Part shown: positions 54,521 through 63,870 of the stretch, one piece after another
How positions within the stretch are numbered: position 1 is the first letter of the stretch
How the letters are laid out: every line of letters starts with the position of its first letter
Assembly (NCBI RefSeq): GCF_000721495.1
Contig: NZ_JOHY01000025.1
Location: 1 to 64,000 of the forward strand
Reading direction: 5' to 3'
DNA: 64,000 nt
Origin: Streptomyces sp. NRRL F-5123
GTDB taxonomy: Bacteria; Actinomycetota; Actinomycetes; Streptomycetales; Streptomycetaceae
Notes under the pieces: generated by a model
What the model saw: only the letters and a program-made list of their open reading frames with translations
Told to the model about the DNA's origin: nothing
Database searches by the model: none
Translations under genes and position numbers: made by a program

Positions 54521-55240
54521 ATGGACACCGACGTATCACCACCGGAACGCGACCGTTCCCCCGCCGCCGACGAGGCGGAAGCGGAGGAGCGGTCGCGTTC
54601 TGCTGTGTCCGGCGGAAGCCGGTCGCGCGCGCTGCTTGCCCTGTGGGAGGAGTGGCGGCGTACGATCCTCCTCGCGGCGGCAGGCGTGGGCGCGATGCTG
54701 CTGGTCACCACCTTCGTGGTACGGCCCTACCAGGTGCCGAGCGGCTCGATGGAGGGCACGTTGCGGATCGGCGACCGGGTGCTGGTCGACAAGCTGGCAT
54801 ACCGTTTCGGCGGCACACCCCGGAGGGGGGACGTGATCGTGTTCGACGGTGACGGCTCCTTCACCCAGAAGCCCGGCACGGACTTCGTCAAACGGGTGAT
54901 CGGCGTCGGCGGCGACCGGGTCACCTGCTGCGACGCCGAGGGCCGGATCATGGTGAACGGCCACCCGCTGGACGAGACCTACCTTTATCCCGGTAACACG
55001 CCCTCCCAGGTACGGTTCGACATCGTGGTGCCGGACGGAAAGCTGTGGGTGATGGGTGACCACCGCGACGACTCCCGAGACTCGCGTGACCACCTGGGCG
55101 ACCCCGGCGGCGGTACCGTCCCGGTCGGCCGGGTGATCGGCCGCGCCGACTGGATCGCCTGGCCGGTCGGCCACTGGACCCGGCTGCGCCGCCCCGCGGC
55201 CTTCTCCGACGTGCCCGCCCCGGCCGGCGCGCATGGGTAA
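54521..55240 (+). CDS. Type I signal peptidase, first of four (SipW-like)
   Basis: 239 aa. A single N-terminal membrane anchor (about 49-66) follows a basic/acidic cytoplasmic segment. Box B serine S76 in VPSGSMEGTLRIGDRVLVDK and catalytic lysine K124 in DFVKRVIGVGGD are both present, with box E GDHRDDSRDSRDH. No C-terminal membrane segment is seen, so it is shorter than its neighbours. It cleaves Sec- and Tat-exported preproteins outside the membrane. The next gene overlaps its stop by 8 nt. In S. lividans the equivalents are SipW-Z. Confidence 0.95.
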   Translation: MDTDVSPPERDRSPAADEAEAEERSRSAVSGGSRSRALLALWEEWRRTILLAAAGVGAMLLVTTFVVRPYQVPSGSMEGTLRIGDRVLVDKLAYRFGGTPRRGDVIVFDGDGSFTQKPGTDFVKRVIGVGGDRVTCCDAEGRIMVNGHPLDETYLYPGNTPSQVRFDIVVPDGKLWVMGDHRDDSRDSRDHLGDPGGGTVPVGRVIGRADWIAWPVGHWTRLRRPAAFSDVPAPAGAHG

Positions 55241-56498
55241 CCGCGGCAAGGGCCGCCGGACGCTCTTCGGCGGCGTGGTGGACACGGAGCCGGCCTCCGG
55301 CGAGGGCACCGAAGGGGTCGAGGACGCCGGGTCCGAGGACGGGCCGCGGCTGACCGGCAGCACCCGGGTCGAGCGGCGGCGGCTGGCCCGCAAGGTGGCC
55401 CGCAGAAGGCGCCGCTCCCTGGCGCGGGAGGTGCCGCTGCTGGTCCTGGTGGCGCTGGTCATCGCGCTGGTGCTGAAGACCTTCCTGGTGCAGGCGTTCG
55501 TCATCCCCTCGGGGTCGATGGAGCAGACCATCCAGATCGGCGACCGGGTGCTGGTCGACAAGCTCACCCCGTGGTTCGGCGCCGAGCCGCACCGCGGCGA
55601 CGTGGTCGTCTTCAAGGACCCGGGCGGCTGGCTGCACGGCGAGCCGGAGCCCAAGCCCGACCCGGTGGTCGTCAAGCAGGTGAAACAGGTCTTCACCTTC
55701 ATCGGGCTGCTGCCGGCCAGCGGCGAGCAGGACCTGATCAAGCGGGTGATCGGCGTCGGCGGCGACACCGTGCAGTGCTGCGACGCGAAGGGGCGGCTGC
55801 TCGTCAACGGCACGCCCCTCGACGAGCCCTATCTGTACCCGGGTAATCCACCCTCATTGATGAAATTCACCGACCATGTACCCGAGGGGCGGCTGTGGGT
55901 CATGGGCGACCATCGCTCGGATTCCGCCGACTCGCGTTATCACACCGGCCAGCCCGGAGGCGGCACGATCCCGGAGAGTCTGGTGGTCGGACGGGCTTTC
56001 GTGATCGGCTGGCCGGTCGGCCACTGGCAGCGGCTCAAGGAGCCGGAGACGTTCGCGGGCGTCGCGGACCCCGGTTCGGCGACGACGGCGGACACAGCCG
56101 CGACCACTAGTGTGGGCTCGGCCAAGAACGGTCCAAGAACGGACCAGCTCGCGACCCCCGTGGAACTGTCACTCGTTATGGGTGTGGCAGGGCTGCGCCG
56201 GCGGCGCGGCGGGCGGTGTTCCAGAGTGAGGAGTGGATGTGGGGGACCTGGTGGTCGGCGCGCGATCTGGACCCGGCGAGCCCGAGAAGCGGGATGCCGC
56301 GGGGCCCGCGGCCGACGCGTCGGCGGCGGATGCCGCGGTCCCTGGACGCTCCGCGGCCGGGCCGTCGTACGCCGATGGGCCGTTGTACGCCGATGGTGCG
56401 GGCACCCCGTCCGTTCCGGCGGCGGGTCCGTCGTACGGCGACGGTTCCGGCGTGACGTCCGCTCCGGTGGCCGGTCCGGACCTGACGCAGGGCGCTGA
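55233..56498 (+). CDS. Type I signal peptidase, second of four (SipX-like), with atypical C-terminus
   Basis: 421 aa as read. TM at about 67-86, catalytic serine S95 (IPSGSMEQTIQIGDRV) and lysine K170 (LIKRVIGVGGD), DHRSDSADSRYH as box E. The protein resembles the family to about residue 330. After that the reading is Arg/Gly/Trp-rich (e.g. GRAVVRRWAVVRRWCG) and overlaps the third signal peptidase by 266 nt in another frame. The expected end of the family protein is near 56200, and a TGA in the +1 frame lies at 56227. Either a frameshift has removed the normal stop or the tail is real; I favour the frameshift. An ATG overlapping the first gene's end starts it. Confidence 0.85.
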   Translation: MGNRGKGRRTLFGGVVDTEPASGEGTEGVEDAGSEDGPRLTGSTRVERRRLARKVARRRRRSLAREVPLLVLVALVIALVLKTFLVQAFVIPSGSMEQTIQIGDRVLVDKLTPWFGAEPHRGDVVVFKDPGGWLHGEPEPKPDPVVVKQVKQVFTFIGLLPASGEQDLIKRVIGVGGDTVQCCDAKGRLLVNGTPLDEPYLYPGNPPSLMKFTDHVPEGRLWVMGDHRSDSADSRYHTGQPGGGTIPESLVVGRAFVIGWPVGHWQRLKEPETFAGVADPGSATTADTAATTSVGSAKNGPRTDQLATPVELSLVMGVAGLRRRRGGRCSRVRSGCGGPGGRRAIWTRRAREAGCRGARGRRVGGGCRGPWTLRGRAVVRRWAVVRRWCGHPVRSGGGSVVRRRFRRDVRSGGRSGPDAGR

Positions 56499-57546
56499 CG
56501 TGCCCGGCGGCGCGTCCGGGGCCGTACCCGGGGCCATGCCCGCGGGGACGGGCTTCCCGGCGATGGCCGGCGGCGAGCCGGTCGGCCCGGTGGGGCCCGC
56601 CGACCCGGACCCGGCGGACGGCGACGGCGGTGACGGCGACGACGGCCGCAGCGGCGGCGACGGCGAGGCCGGACGCCCCGGGCGGCCCTCGCAGGCCAGG
56701 CCGCGGTCGTTCTGGAAGGAGCTGCCGCTGCTCATCGGCATCGCGCTGGTACTGGCGCTGCTGATCAAGACGTTCCTGGTGCAGGCCTTCTCCATCCCGT
56801 CCGACTCGATGAACAACACCCTGCTGCAGGGCGACCGGGTGCTCGTCGACAAGCTCACCCCGTGGTTCGGCTCGGAGCCGAGCCGCGGCCAGGTCGTCGT
56901 CTTCCACGACCCGGGCGGCTGGCTTCCGGAGAACCCCGAGCCCAGCAGCAACCCGGTGGTGCGCGGGCTGCAGAAGGGCCTGAGCTTCATCGGCCTGATG
57001 CCGTCCGCCGACGAGAAGGACCTGATCAAGCGGGTGATCGGGGTCGGCGGAGACACGGTGTCCTGTACCGGCACCGGCCCGGTGACGGTCAACGGCAAGG
57101 CGCTGGACGAGCCGTACGTCTTCCCGGGCAACACCCCGTGCAGCCCGGACAAGCCCTTCAAGGTGACGGTGCCCAAGAACCACATCTGGGTCATGGGCGA
57201 CCACCGGCAGGACTCGCTGGACTCGCGCTTCCACATGGACCAGCCGAGCCACGGCTTCGTCGACGACAAGTACGTGGTCGGCCGCGCCATCGTGGTGGCC
57301 TGGCCGGTGAACCGCTGGGACTGGCTGTCCATCCCCTCGACCTTCTCGCAGCCGGGCATCTCGGCGGCCGGTTCCGCCGCTCCCGCGGCCGCGGGTGTGG
57401 CGGGCGCGCTGCCGCTGGTGATGTGGCGCCGGCGGCGGCTGCTGTCGGCCGGGGGCGGGCCGGTGGCCGGCGACGGCGGTGCGGACGGGCCGGGCGACGG
57501 GTCGAGCGGTGCGGGCGGTCCCGACCGCGGCCGGGAAGACTGCTGA
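56233..57546 (+). CDS. Type I signal peptidase, third of four (SipY-like)
   Basis: 437 aa from the GTG at 56233 behind GAGGAG. The first 155 residues form a disordered Ala/Gly/Pro/Asp-rich tail with repeated PSYADG/PSYGDG units; the membrane anchor (about 167-185) comes next, then catalytic serine S192 (IPSDSMNNTLLQGDRV, with Asp in place of the usual Gly of PSGSM) and lysine K266 (LIKRVIGVGGD). Box E is MGDHRQDSLDSRFHM. A C-terminal hydrophobic stretch (about 390-410, AAPAAAGVAGALPLVMW) may be a second membrane segment. It overlaps the second gene's open frame by 266 nt. Confidence 0.93.
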   Translation: MDVGDLVVGARSGPGEPEKRDAAGPAADASAADAAVPGRSAAGPSYADGPLYADGAGTPSVPAAGPSYGDGSGVTSAPVAGPDLTQGADVPGGASGAVPGAMPAGTGFPAMAGGEPVGPVGPADPDPADGDGGDGDDGRSGGDGEAGRPGRPSQARPRSFWKELPLLIGIALVLALLIKTFLVQAFSIPSDSMNNTLLQGDRVLVDKLTPWFGSEPSRGQVVVFHDPGGWLPENPEPSSNPVVRGLQKGLSFIGLMPSADEKDLIKRVIGVGGDTVSCTGTGPVTVNGKALDEPYVFPGNTPCSPDKPFKVTVPKNHIWVMGDHRQDSLDSRFHMDQPSHGFVDDKYVVGRAIVVAWPVNRWDWLSIPSTFSQPGISAAGSAAPAAAGVAGALPLVMWRRRRLLSAGGGPVAGDGGADGPGDGSSGAGGPDRGREDC

Positions 57547-57566
57547 CCGCCGGGGGTACCCCCGGG

Positions 57567-57572
57567 TAGGGT
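57567..57572 (+). promoter_or_regulatory. -10 box for leaderless fourth signal peptidase transcript
   Basis: TAGGGT is 8 nt before the ATG at 57581. Confidence 0.45.
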
Positions 57573-57580
57573 TCGGCTCC

Positions 57581-58366
57581 ATGAGCAGTAGCAGCGGTGC
57601 GGTGACCAGCACCACACGAAGCGGGACCGTACGGCGGAGCACGTCCGGCAGCGGTGGCGGGATCGGGCACCGGGTGTCCGGCATCGTCATCGCCGTCGGC
57701 AGCGTGCTCTTCATAGGCTCCTGCGTGTGGGGCGCGCTGGTCTACCGCCCCTACACGGTGCCGACCACCTCGATGGTGCCGACGGTCCGGCCGGGCGACA
57801 AGGTGGTGGCCCAGAAGGTCTCCGGCTCGGATGTGCGCCGCGGCGACGTGGTGGTCTTCCAGGACAAGCTGTGGGGCAGCGAGCCGCTGGTCAAGCGGGT
57901 CGTCGGGATCGGCGGCGACACCGTGCAGTGCTGCGACGCGCAGGGGCGGCTGCTGGTGAACGGCACGCCGATCGACGAGACGTACCTCAACGGCGGCGCG
58001 CCCTCCGGCAAGGACGGCGCGAGCCGCGCCTCGCTCGAATCCTTCCGCACCCGGGTGCCGGCCGGGAAACTCTTCCTGCTGGGCGACAACCGCTCGGTGT
58101 CCGAGGACTCCCGGCTGCACCTGGCCGACGCCGAGGGCGGCGCGGTCCCGGCGACCGATGTGAAGGCCCGGGTGGACGGGATCGCCTGGCCCACGTCGCG
58201 GATGGGACTGCTGCCGCGCACCTCGGCGTTCCACGCCGTCCCGGGCGGGGCTTCCCCCGGGCAGGGGCCGCTGGGCATGCTGGTGGTCGCGGCGATCGTC
58301 GGGGTGGTGTTCATCCTGGGCGGCGCGGCCTACGACCCGCTGGCCAAGCTGCTGAGGCGCAGATGA
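57581..58366 (+). CDS. Type I signal peptidase, fourth of four (SipZ-like)
   Basis: 261 aa. Two membrane segments (about 32-52 and 229-248) bracket the catalytic domain, in contrast to the first gene. Box B is PTTSMVPTVRPGDKV with serine S64; lysine K105 is in PLVKRVVGIGGD. Box E is GDNRSVSEDSRLH. It has its own leaderless promoter. The order and number of signal peptidases repeat what is known for S. lividans, where the four enzymes have overlapping substrate ranges and SipY is the major one. Confidence 0.94.
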   Translation: MSSSSGAVTSTTRSGTVRRSTSGSGGGIGHRVSGIVIAVGSVLFIGSCVWGALVYRPYTVPTTSMVPTVRPGDKVVAQKVSGSDVRRGDVVVFQDKLWGSEPLVKRVVGIGGDTVQCCDAQGRLLVNGTPIDETYLNGGAPSGKDGASRASLESFRTRVPAGKLFLLGDNRSVSEDSRLHLADAEGGAVPATDVKARVDGIAWPTSRMGLLPRTSAFHAVPGGASPGQGPLGMLVVAAIVGVVFILGGAAYDPLAKLLRRR

Positions 58367-58465
58367 CCACCCCGGTGCTCGCTTCGGTTGTGCGGGAAAG
58401 TCCCGCGGTGTCGTGGGAGCTTGTGACGCACAATGGGTGCACGTACGGCTGAAGGGGAACACACG

Positions 58466-58792
58466 ATGAGCGCCGAGGACCTCGAAAAGTACGAGACCGA
58501 GATGGAGCTGAAGCTCTACAGGGAGTACCGCGACGTCGTCGGCCTGTTCAAGTACGTGATCGAGACCGAGCGGCGCTTCTACCTCACCAACGACTACGAG
58601 ATGCAGGTGCACTCGGTGCAGGGTGAGGTGTTCTTCGAGGTCTCGATGGCCGACGCATGGGTCTGGGACATGTACCGCCCGGCCCGGTTCGTCAAGCAGG
58701 TGCGGGTGCTCACGTTCAAGGACGTGAACATCGAGGAGCTGAACAAGGCGGATCTGGACCTGCCGTCGGACGACTCGGGCTTCGGTAGCTGA
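58466..58792 (+). CDS. DUF2469 family protein
   Basis: 108 aa. [20 protein letters not shown] starts after [27 protein letters not shown] and [20 protein letters not shown] are the recognisable conserved blocks. Highly conserved actinobacterial protein of unknown function, usually between the signal peptidase cluster and yraN. A longer frame adds 11 residues upstream but has no ribosome-binding site. Confidence 0.92.
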   Translation: MSAEDLEKYETEMELKLYREYRDVVGLFKYVIETERRFYLTNDYEMQVHSVQGEVFFEVSMADAWVWDMYRPARFVKQVRVLTFKDVNIEELNKADLDLPSDDSGFGS

Positions 58793-58796
58793 GAAG

Positions 58797-58805
58797 TTAT
58801 CCACA
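58797..58805 (+). promoter_or_regulatory. Perfect isolated DnaA box
   Basis: TTATCCACA, the canonical 9-mer, lies in the 79-nt gap between the DUF2469 gene and yraN. Only one box is seen, so it is a titration or regulatory site rather than an origin. Confidence 0.6.
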
Positions 58806-58871
58806 GGCCGGACTTCAAGATCATCTTCGAGGGACCACTCTCTGTCACAGTCGGTGACGGAGGTGGTACTC

Positions 58872-59234
58872 ATGAACGCACGAGGTGCGCTGGGGCGGTA
58901 CGGCGAGGACGTCGCGGTCCGGGCGCTGCAGGCCGCGGGCCTGAGGGTGATCGGGCGGAACTGGCGGCACGGCCGCGGCGGTGAGATCGACATCCTCGCG
59001 GCCGAGGGCGACGCCCTGGTGATCTGCGAGGTCAAGACCCGGCGGGCCGGGCGGTTCCAGCATCCGCGGGAGGCCCTGTCGGCGGCCAAGCTGACCCGGC
59101 TGCGGTCGCTGGCCGAGCGCTGGACCGCCGAGCACGGCGGGGCTCCGCCGGGCGGGGTCAGGATCGACCTGGTGGGCGTCGTCCTTCCCGACCGCGGGGC
59201 ACCCGAGGTCGACCACGTGCGGGGGGTGGCGTGA
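58872..59234 (+). CDS. yraN: YraN family protein (UPF0102), endonuclease-like
   Basis: 120 aa. [20 protein letters not shown] starts after GGAGG. The restriction-endonuclease-like fold shows [20 protein letters not shown] (acidic Asp and Glu-x-Lys) and [20 protein letters not shown]. It is usually encoded with comM and dprA, implying a role in DNA uptake or recombination; activity is unproven. It overlaps comM by a TGATG arrangement. Confidence 0.94.
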   Translation: MNARGALGRYGEDVAVRALQAAGLRVIGRNWRHGRGGEIDILAAEGDALVICEVKTRRAGRFQHPREALSAAKLTRLRSLAERWTAEHGGAPPGGVRIDLVGVVLPDRGAPEVDHVRGVA

Positions 59235-60886
59235 TGGGCTTCGCCCGTACGTGCTCGGTCGCGCTGGTCGGCGTCGAGGGAGTGGTGGTCGAGGTCCAGG
59301 CCGATCTCGAACCGGGCCTCGCGGCCTTCACCCTGGTCGGTCTGCCCGACAAGAGCCTGGTCGAGAGCCGGGACCGGGTGCGTGCCGCGATCGTGAACAG
59401 CGGCGAGGTCTGGCCCCAGAAGAAGCTCACCGTGGGCCTGAGTCCGGCGTCGGTGCCCAAGGGCGGTTCCGGCTTCGACCTCGCGGTGGCCTGCGCGCTG
59501 CTCGCGGCCAACGAGCGGATCGCGCCGTCCGCCATCGCCGACCTGATGATGATCGGCGAGCTGGGGCTCGACGGCCGGGTGCGCCCGGTGCGGGGCGTGC
59601 TGCCCGCCGTGCTCGCGGCGGCCGACGCGGGCTATCGGCAGGTGGTGGTGCCCGAGCGGACGGTGGCGGAGGCGTCGCTGGTGCCGGGCATCGCGGCGCT
59701 GGGGGTGCGCAGCCTGCGGCAACTGGTGGCGGTGCTCAACGACGAGCCGGTCCCGGAGGAGGAGGAAGGGGCGCTGCCCGGTGAGGGCCGGCCCGACCCG
59801 ATGCTCGCGGGGCTGACCGTGCCGGGTGGCGGGGTCGGCTCCGGGCTGGCCGTCAGCCTGGGCGGCGGCAGTTCCCACGCCGGGGCGGAGGGCGGATCGT
59901 CGGCGGGGGCGGACCTCGCCGACGTGGCGGGGCAGGGCGCCGCCCGGCTCGCGCTGGAGGTGGCCGCGGCGGGGGCTCACCACCTCTATCTGAAGGGTCC
60001 GCCGGGGGCCGGGAAGACGATGCTGGCCGAGCGGCTGCCGGGCATCCTGCCGCCGCTGACACGGCAGGAGTCGCTGGAAGTCACGGCCGTCCACTCGGTG
60101 GCCGGCATCCTCCCGACGGGCCGCCCGCTGGTGGACACCCCGCCGTTCTGCGCGCCGCACCACTCCGCGACGATGCCGTCCCTGGTCGGCGGGGGCAGCG
60201 GGCTGCCGCGGCCGGGCGCGGTCTCGCTGGCGCACAGAGGGGTGCTTTTTCTGGACGAAGCGCCGGAATTCAGCGTGAAAGCCCTCGAAGCGCTGCGGCA
60301 GCCGCTGGAGTCCGGGCACGTGGTGGTGGCCCGGGCCGCCGGGGTGATGCGGCTGCCGGCCCGCTTCACGCTGGTGCTGGCGGCGAATCCGTGCCCGTGC
60401 GGTCGGTATTCGATGCTGGGCGCCGGGTGCGAGTGCTCGCCCACCGCGGTGCGCCGCTACCAGGGCAGGCTCTCCGGGCCGCTGCTGGACCGGGTGGACC
60501 TGCGCGTGGACGTCGAGGCGGTCGGCCGCTCCGACCTCATCGGGCGCGGGCCCGGGGAGAGCACGGCCGTGGTCGCCGCCCGGGTGCGGGAGGCCAGGGA
60601 GCGGGCCGCCGTCCGCCTCGCCGGTTCACCTTGGCGGGCAAACGGCGACGTGCCGGGCCATGAGCTGCGCACCCGCTGGCCGGTCGCGCCCGGCGCGCTG
60701 CACGCCGCCGAGCGCGACATGGAACGCGGCCTGCTGACCGCCCGGGGCCTGGACCGGGTGCTGCGGGTCGCGTGGACGCTGGCCGACCTGGCGGGCCACG
60801 CCCGTCCCGACGCCGAGGACGTCCGTGCGGCCCTGCATCTGCGGACGGGCGTCAGCCACGGCCTGGCGCCCGCCGGGAGCCCCTGA
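59234..60886 (+). CDS. comM: YifB/ComM family Mg-chelatase-like AAA+ ATPase
   Basis: 550 aa. N-terminal ComM domain (about 1-180): GFARTCSVALVGVEGVVVEV, LVGLPDKSLVESRDRVRAAI and LSPASVPKGGSGFDLAVACA. AAA+ module: Walker A GPPGAGKTMLAERLPG (about 256-271), Walker B VLFLDEAPEF (about 338-347). The C-terminal helical ChlI-like part ends RTGVSHGLAP. A low-complexity Gly/Ala segment (about 195-235) precedes Walker A. ComM acts in branch migration during transformation in naturally competent bacteria; its role in streptomycetes is unclear. ATG overlaps the yraN stop (TGATG); dprA overlaps its own stop in the same way. Confidence 0.95.
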   Translation: MGFARTCSVALVGVEGVVVEVQADLEPGLAAFTLVGLPDKSLVESRDRVRAAIVNSGEVWPQKKLTVGLSPASVPKGGSGFDLAVACALLAANERIAPSAIADLMMIGELGLDGRVRPVRGVLPAVLAAADAGYRQVVVPERTVAEASLVPGIAALGVRSLRQLVAVLNDEPVPEEEEGALPGEGRPDPMLAGLTVPGGGVGSGLAVSLGGGSSHAGAEGGSSAGADLADVAGQGAARLALEVAAAGAHHLYLKGPPGAGKTMLAERLPGILPPLTRQESLEVTAVHSVAGILPTGRPLVDTPPFCAPHHSATMPSLVGGGSGLPRPGAVSLAHRGVLFLDEAPEFSVKALEALRQPLESGHVVVARAAGVMRLPARFTLVLAANPCPCGRYSMLGAGCECSPTAVRRYQGRLSGPLLDRVDLRVDVEAVGRSDLIGRGPGESTAVVAARVREARERAAVRLAGSPWRANGDVPGHELRTRWPVAPGALHAAERDMERGLLTARGLDRVLRVAWTLADLAGHARPDAEDVRAALHLRTGVSHGLAPAGSP

Positions 60887-62121
60887 TGGCCACGGCCCCG
60901 CCGCCCCGGCCGCCGGACGAGGCGACGCTGCGGGCGGCGGACGAGGCGACGCTGCGGGCGGCGTACGGGGAGGGGGCGGGCGTCGGGTGGGGGGAGCGGC
61001 TGGCCCGGGCCGCGCTGACCAGGATCGCCGAGCCGGGGGACGAGGTGATGGGGCGGGCGCTGCGGGACCGCGGGGCCGAGGCCGCGCTGCGTGCCGTCCG
61101 CGCCGGGCAGCCCATGCCGGCGGCGAGCCCGGACCGTACGGCCCGCTACGCCCGCCGCGCGGCGGGCGCGGACCCGGTGGCGGACCTGGCGGCCGCCCAC
61201 CGGGTGGGGGCCCGCTTCGTCTGCCCCTCGGACAGCGACTGGCCGGGGCAGCTGGACGACCTGGGGCCGCAGCGGCCGTTCGGGCTGTGGGTGCGGGGCC
61301 GGCCGTCGCTGCGGCTGTGGGCGCTGCGCTCGGTCGCGGTGGTCGGCGCCCGTGCCTGCACCGACTACGGGGCGCACATGGCGGCCCGCCTCGGCGCGGG
61401 CCTCGCGGAGGCGGGGTGGGTCGTGGTGTCGGGTGCCGCCCATGGGGTGGACGGCGCCGTGCACCGCGCGGTGCTCGGCGCGGGCGGCGCCACGGTCGGG
61501 GTGCTGGCCTGCGGGGTGGACGTGGCGTATCCGCCGCGCAACGCCGGGCTGATCGAACGGATGGCCGAGCGGGGCCTGCTCGTGGGCGAGCTGCCGCCCG
61601 GCGACCATCCGACCAGGAGCCGCTTCGTGCTGCGCAACCGGGTGATCGCCGCCCTGACCCGGGGGACGGTGGTGGTCGAGGCCCGCTACCGCAGCGGCTC
61701 GCTCATCACCGCGCGCCGGGCCACGGCGATGGGGCGGATCACCATGGGCGTACCGGGGCCGTGCACGAGCGGCCTGTCCGAGGGGGTGCACGAGCTGTTG
61801 CGGGACGGTGCGGCGGTCGTGACGGACGCTGCGGACGTCGTCGAGCTGGTCGGCGAGATCGGCGCCGACCTCGCCCCGCCGCGGCGCGGGCCGGTGCTGC
61901 CCCGCGATCTGCTCGGCGCCGCGGCGACCCGTGTGCTGGAGGCCTTGCCGGGTCGGGGGGCCGCGGACGAGCGGGAGATCGCCGAGGTGGCCGGGGCCTC
62001 CTGTGACGACACGCTGAGCAGGCTCGTCGAATTGCAGGCGCTCGGCTTCGTCGAACGGCTGGACGGGAGGTGGCAGTTGGTCCGTACCGCACGCGACAGC
62101 CCCACGCGGCACGCCGGTTGA
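60886..62121 (+). CDS. dprA: DNA processing protein DprA
   Basis: 411 aa. N-terminal tail repeats DEATLRAA twice (residues 11-26). The Rossmann-like core contains [41 protein letters not shown] and [37 protein letters not shown]-terminal winged-helix-like domain (about 350-411) ends in [11 protein letters not shown]. It loads RecA onto single-stranded DNA. The ATG overlaps the comM stop. whiG follows 281 nt downstream. Confidence 0.94.
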   Translation: MATAPPPRPPDEATLRAADEATLRAAYGEGAGVGWGERLARAALTRIAEPGDEVMGRALRDRGAEAALRAVRAGQPMPAASPDRTARYARRAAGADPVADLAAAHRVGARFVCPSDSDWPGQLDDLGPQRPFGLWVRGRPSLRLWALRSVAVVGARACTDYGAHMAARLGAGLAEAGWVVVSGAAHGVDGAVHRAVLGAGGATVGVLACGVDVAYPPRNAGLIERMAERGLLVGELPPGDHPTRSRFVLRNRVIAALTRGTVVVEARYRSGSLITARRATAMGRITMGVPGPCTSGLSEGVHELLRDGAAVVTDAADVVELVGEIGADLAPPRRGPVLPRDLLGAAATRVLEALPGRGAADEREIAEVAGASCDDTLSRLVELQALGFVERLDGRWQLVRTARDSPTRHAG

Positions 62122-62402
62122 CGCCGGCGGCACACCATCAGGTGACAGCGCGGGGCTGTGACCTGGGGCGATCGCAGGGAGCGGCACTCGGGCCACGGCG
62201 GCGGCCCATCATGGCCGGTGCGGGTCTTCCGGAGCAACCGTGCCGGGTTCCGCAGCCGGCCCGGTGCCCGTGCAGCCATAGAGGAACGTATCTGCGCATG
62301 TCCCAAACGGATGACGTAGCAATGAGCGACACTATGGTCACGCTACGCTCTCGGAGGCTCGATTCCCCGTCCACGTCACGGCAGAACGGCTCACAACGAC
62401 GC

Positions 62403-63239
62403 ATGCCCCAGCACACCCCCGGGTCCGAACGGGCGACGGCCGCGACCACTGCCCCCGCCACCGCTCGGCCACCCGCCCCCACGTCGCTCGACGAGCTGTG
62501 GCGGACCTACAAGTCCACGGGGGACGCGCGGCTGCGCGAGCAGCTGATCCTGCACTACTCGCCGCTGGTGAAATACGTCGCCGGCCGGGTCAGCGTCGGG
62601 CTGCCGGCCAACGTGGAGCAGGCCGACTTCGTGTCCTCGGGGGTCTTCGGGCTGATCGACGCGATCGAGAAGTTCGACCCGGACCGGGCGATCAAGTTCG
62701 AGACCTACGCCATCACCCGGATCCGCGGCGCCATGATCGACGAGCTGCGGGCCCTGGACTGGATCCCGCGCTCGGTACGCCAGAAGGCCCGGGCCGTCGA
62801 GCGCGCCTACGCCACCTTGGAGGCCAAGCTCCGCCGCACCCCCAGCGAGCCGGAGGTCGCCGCGGAGATGGGCGTCGGACTGGAGGAGCTGCACGGCGTC
62901 TTCAGCGCGCTGTCGCTGGCCAACGTGGTGGCGCTGGAGGAGCTGCTGCACGTCGGGGCGGAGAGCGGCGACCGGCTCAGCCTCGTCGACACCCTGGAGG
63001 ACACCGGGGCCGACAACCCGGTCGAGGTCGCCGAGGACCGCGAGCTGCGCCGGCTGCTCGCCCGCGCCGTCAACACCCTCCCCGAGCGGGAGAAGACCGT
63101 CGTCACCCTCTACTACTACGAGGGACTGACGCTCGCCGAGATCGGCCAGGTGCTGGGCGTCACCGAGAGCCGGGTCAGCCAGATCCACACCAAGTCCGTG
63201 CTTCAACTGCGGGCAAAGCTCGCCGACGTCGGCCGCTGA
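62403..63239 (+). CDS. whiG: Sporulation RNA polymerase sigma factor WhiG
   Basis: 278 aa, FliA-type sigma factor. [20 protein letters not shown] is a disordered head; region 2 includes [20 protein letters not shown] and [20 protein letters not shown], region 2.4 [20 protein letters not shown], region 3 [20 protein letters not shown], and region 4 [20 protein letters not shown] to [20 protein letters not shown]. It closely resembles S. coelicolor WhiG. It starts aerial-hypha sporulation and is inhibited by the anti-sigma factor RsiG with c-di-GMP. No strong Shine-Dalgarno sequence is visible. Confidence 0.97.
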   Translation: MPQHTPGSERATAATTAPATARPPAPTSLDELWRTYKSTGDARLREQLILHYSPLVKYVAGRVSVGLPANVEQADFVSSGVFGLIDAIEKFDPDRAIKFETYAITRIRGAMIDELRALDWIPRSVRQKARAVERAYATLEAKLRRTPSEPEVAAEMGVGLEELHGVFSALSLANVVALEELLHVGAESGDRLSLVDTLEDTGADNPVEVAEDRELRRLLARAVNTLPEREKTVVTLYYYEGLTLAEIGQVLGVTESRVSQIHTKSVLQLRAKLADVGR

Positions 63240-63257
63240 CGGCACCCCCGCACTGTC

Positions 63258-63263
63258 TACAGT
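63258..63263 (+). promoter_or_regulatory. -10 box for leaderless TetR-gene transcript
   Basis: TACAGT lies 6 nt before the ATG at 63270; the GGAGGG between is too close to serve as ribosome-binding site. Confidence 0.5.
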
Positions 63264-63269
63264 GGAGGG

Positions 63270-63851
63270 ATGCCCAGGATTCGAGCGGCCTCGGTGGCCG
63301 AACACCGCACGATGCAGCGGCGGGCCCTGCTGGACGCCGCCCGCGCCCTGCTCTCCGAGGGCGGCACGGAGGCGCTGACCTTCCCCGCGCTCGCCGAGCG
63401 CACCGGGCTCGCCCGCTCGTCCGTCTACGAGTACTTCCGCTCCCGCGCCGCCGTCGTCGAGGAGCTGTGCGCCGTCGACTTCCCGGTCTGGGCCGCCGAG
63501 GTCGAGGCCGCGATGGAGGCCGCCGGCACCCCCGAGGACCGCATCGAGGCGTACGTCCGCAGCCAGCTCGCCCTGGTCGGCGACCGCCGGCACCGCGCCG
63601 TGGTCGCGATCTCCGCGGGCGAACTCGACGCCGGCGCCCGGGAGAAGATCCGCGCCGCCCACGGCGGCCTGGTCGCCATGGTCGTCGCCGCCCTCTCCGA
63701 CCTCGGCCATGCGGAGCCGCGGCTCGCCGCGATGCTGCTCCAGGGCGTCGTCGACGTCGCGGTGCGCCGTATCGAACTCGGTGCCGCGGAGGACCCCGAG
63801 GTGATCACCCGCGCCGCCGTCACGATGGCCCTGCGCGGTGTCACCGGCTGA
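63270..63851 (+). CDS. TetR-family transcriptional regulator
   Basis: 193 aa. HTH at about 18-55: LSEGGTEALTFPALAERTGL then ARSSVYEYFRSRAAVVEEL. The rest is a helical ligand-binding domain (VGDRRHRAVVAISAGELDAG, VVDVAVRRIELGAAEDPE). Its targets may include itself or neighbouring genes. It lies between whiG and the M23 peptidase gene on the opposite strand. Confidence 0.92.
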   Translation: MPRIRAASVAEHRTMQRRALLDAARALLSEGGTEALTFPALAERTGLARSSVYEYFRSRAAVVEELCAVDFPVWAAEVEAAMEAAGTPEDRIEAYVRSQLALVGDRRHRAVVAISAGELDAGAREKIRAAHGGLVAMVVAALSDLGHAEPRLAAMLLQGVVDVAVRRIELGAAEDPEVITRAAVTMALRGVTG

Positions 63852-63870
63852 CCCCGGCGCACCCGGTGCG

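Noticed and set aside
57191..60319. 1042-codon open frame on the - strand across signal peptidases and comM
   Set aside because: Shadow; no family motif and opposite to well-supported genes.
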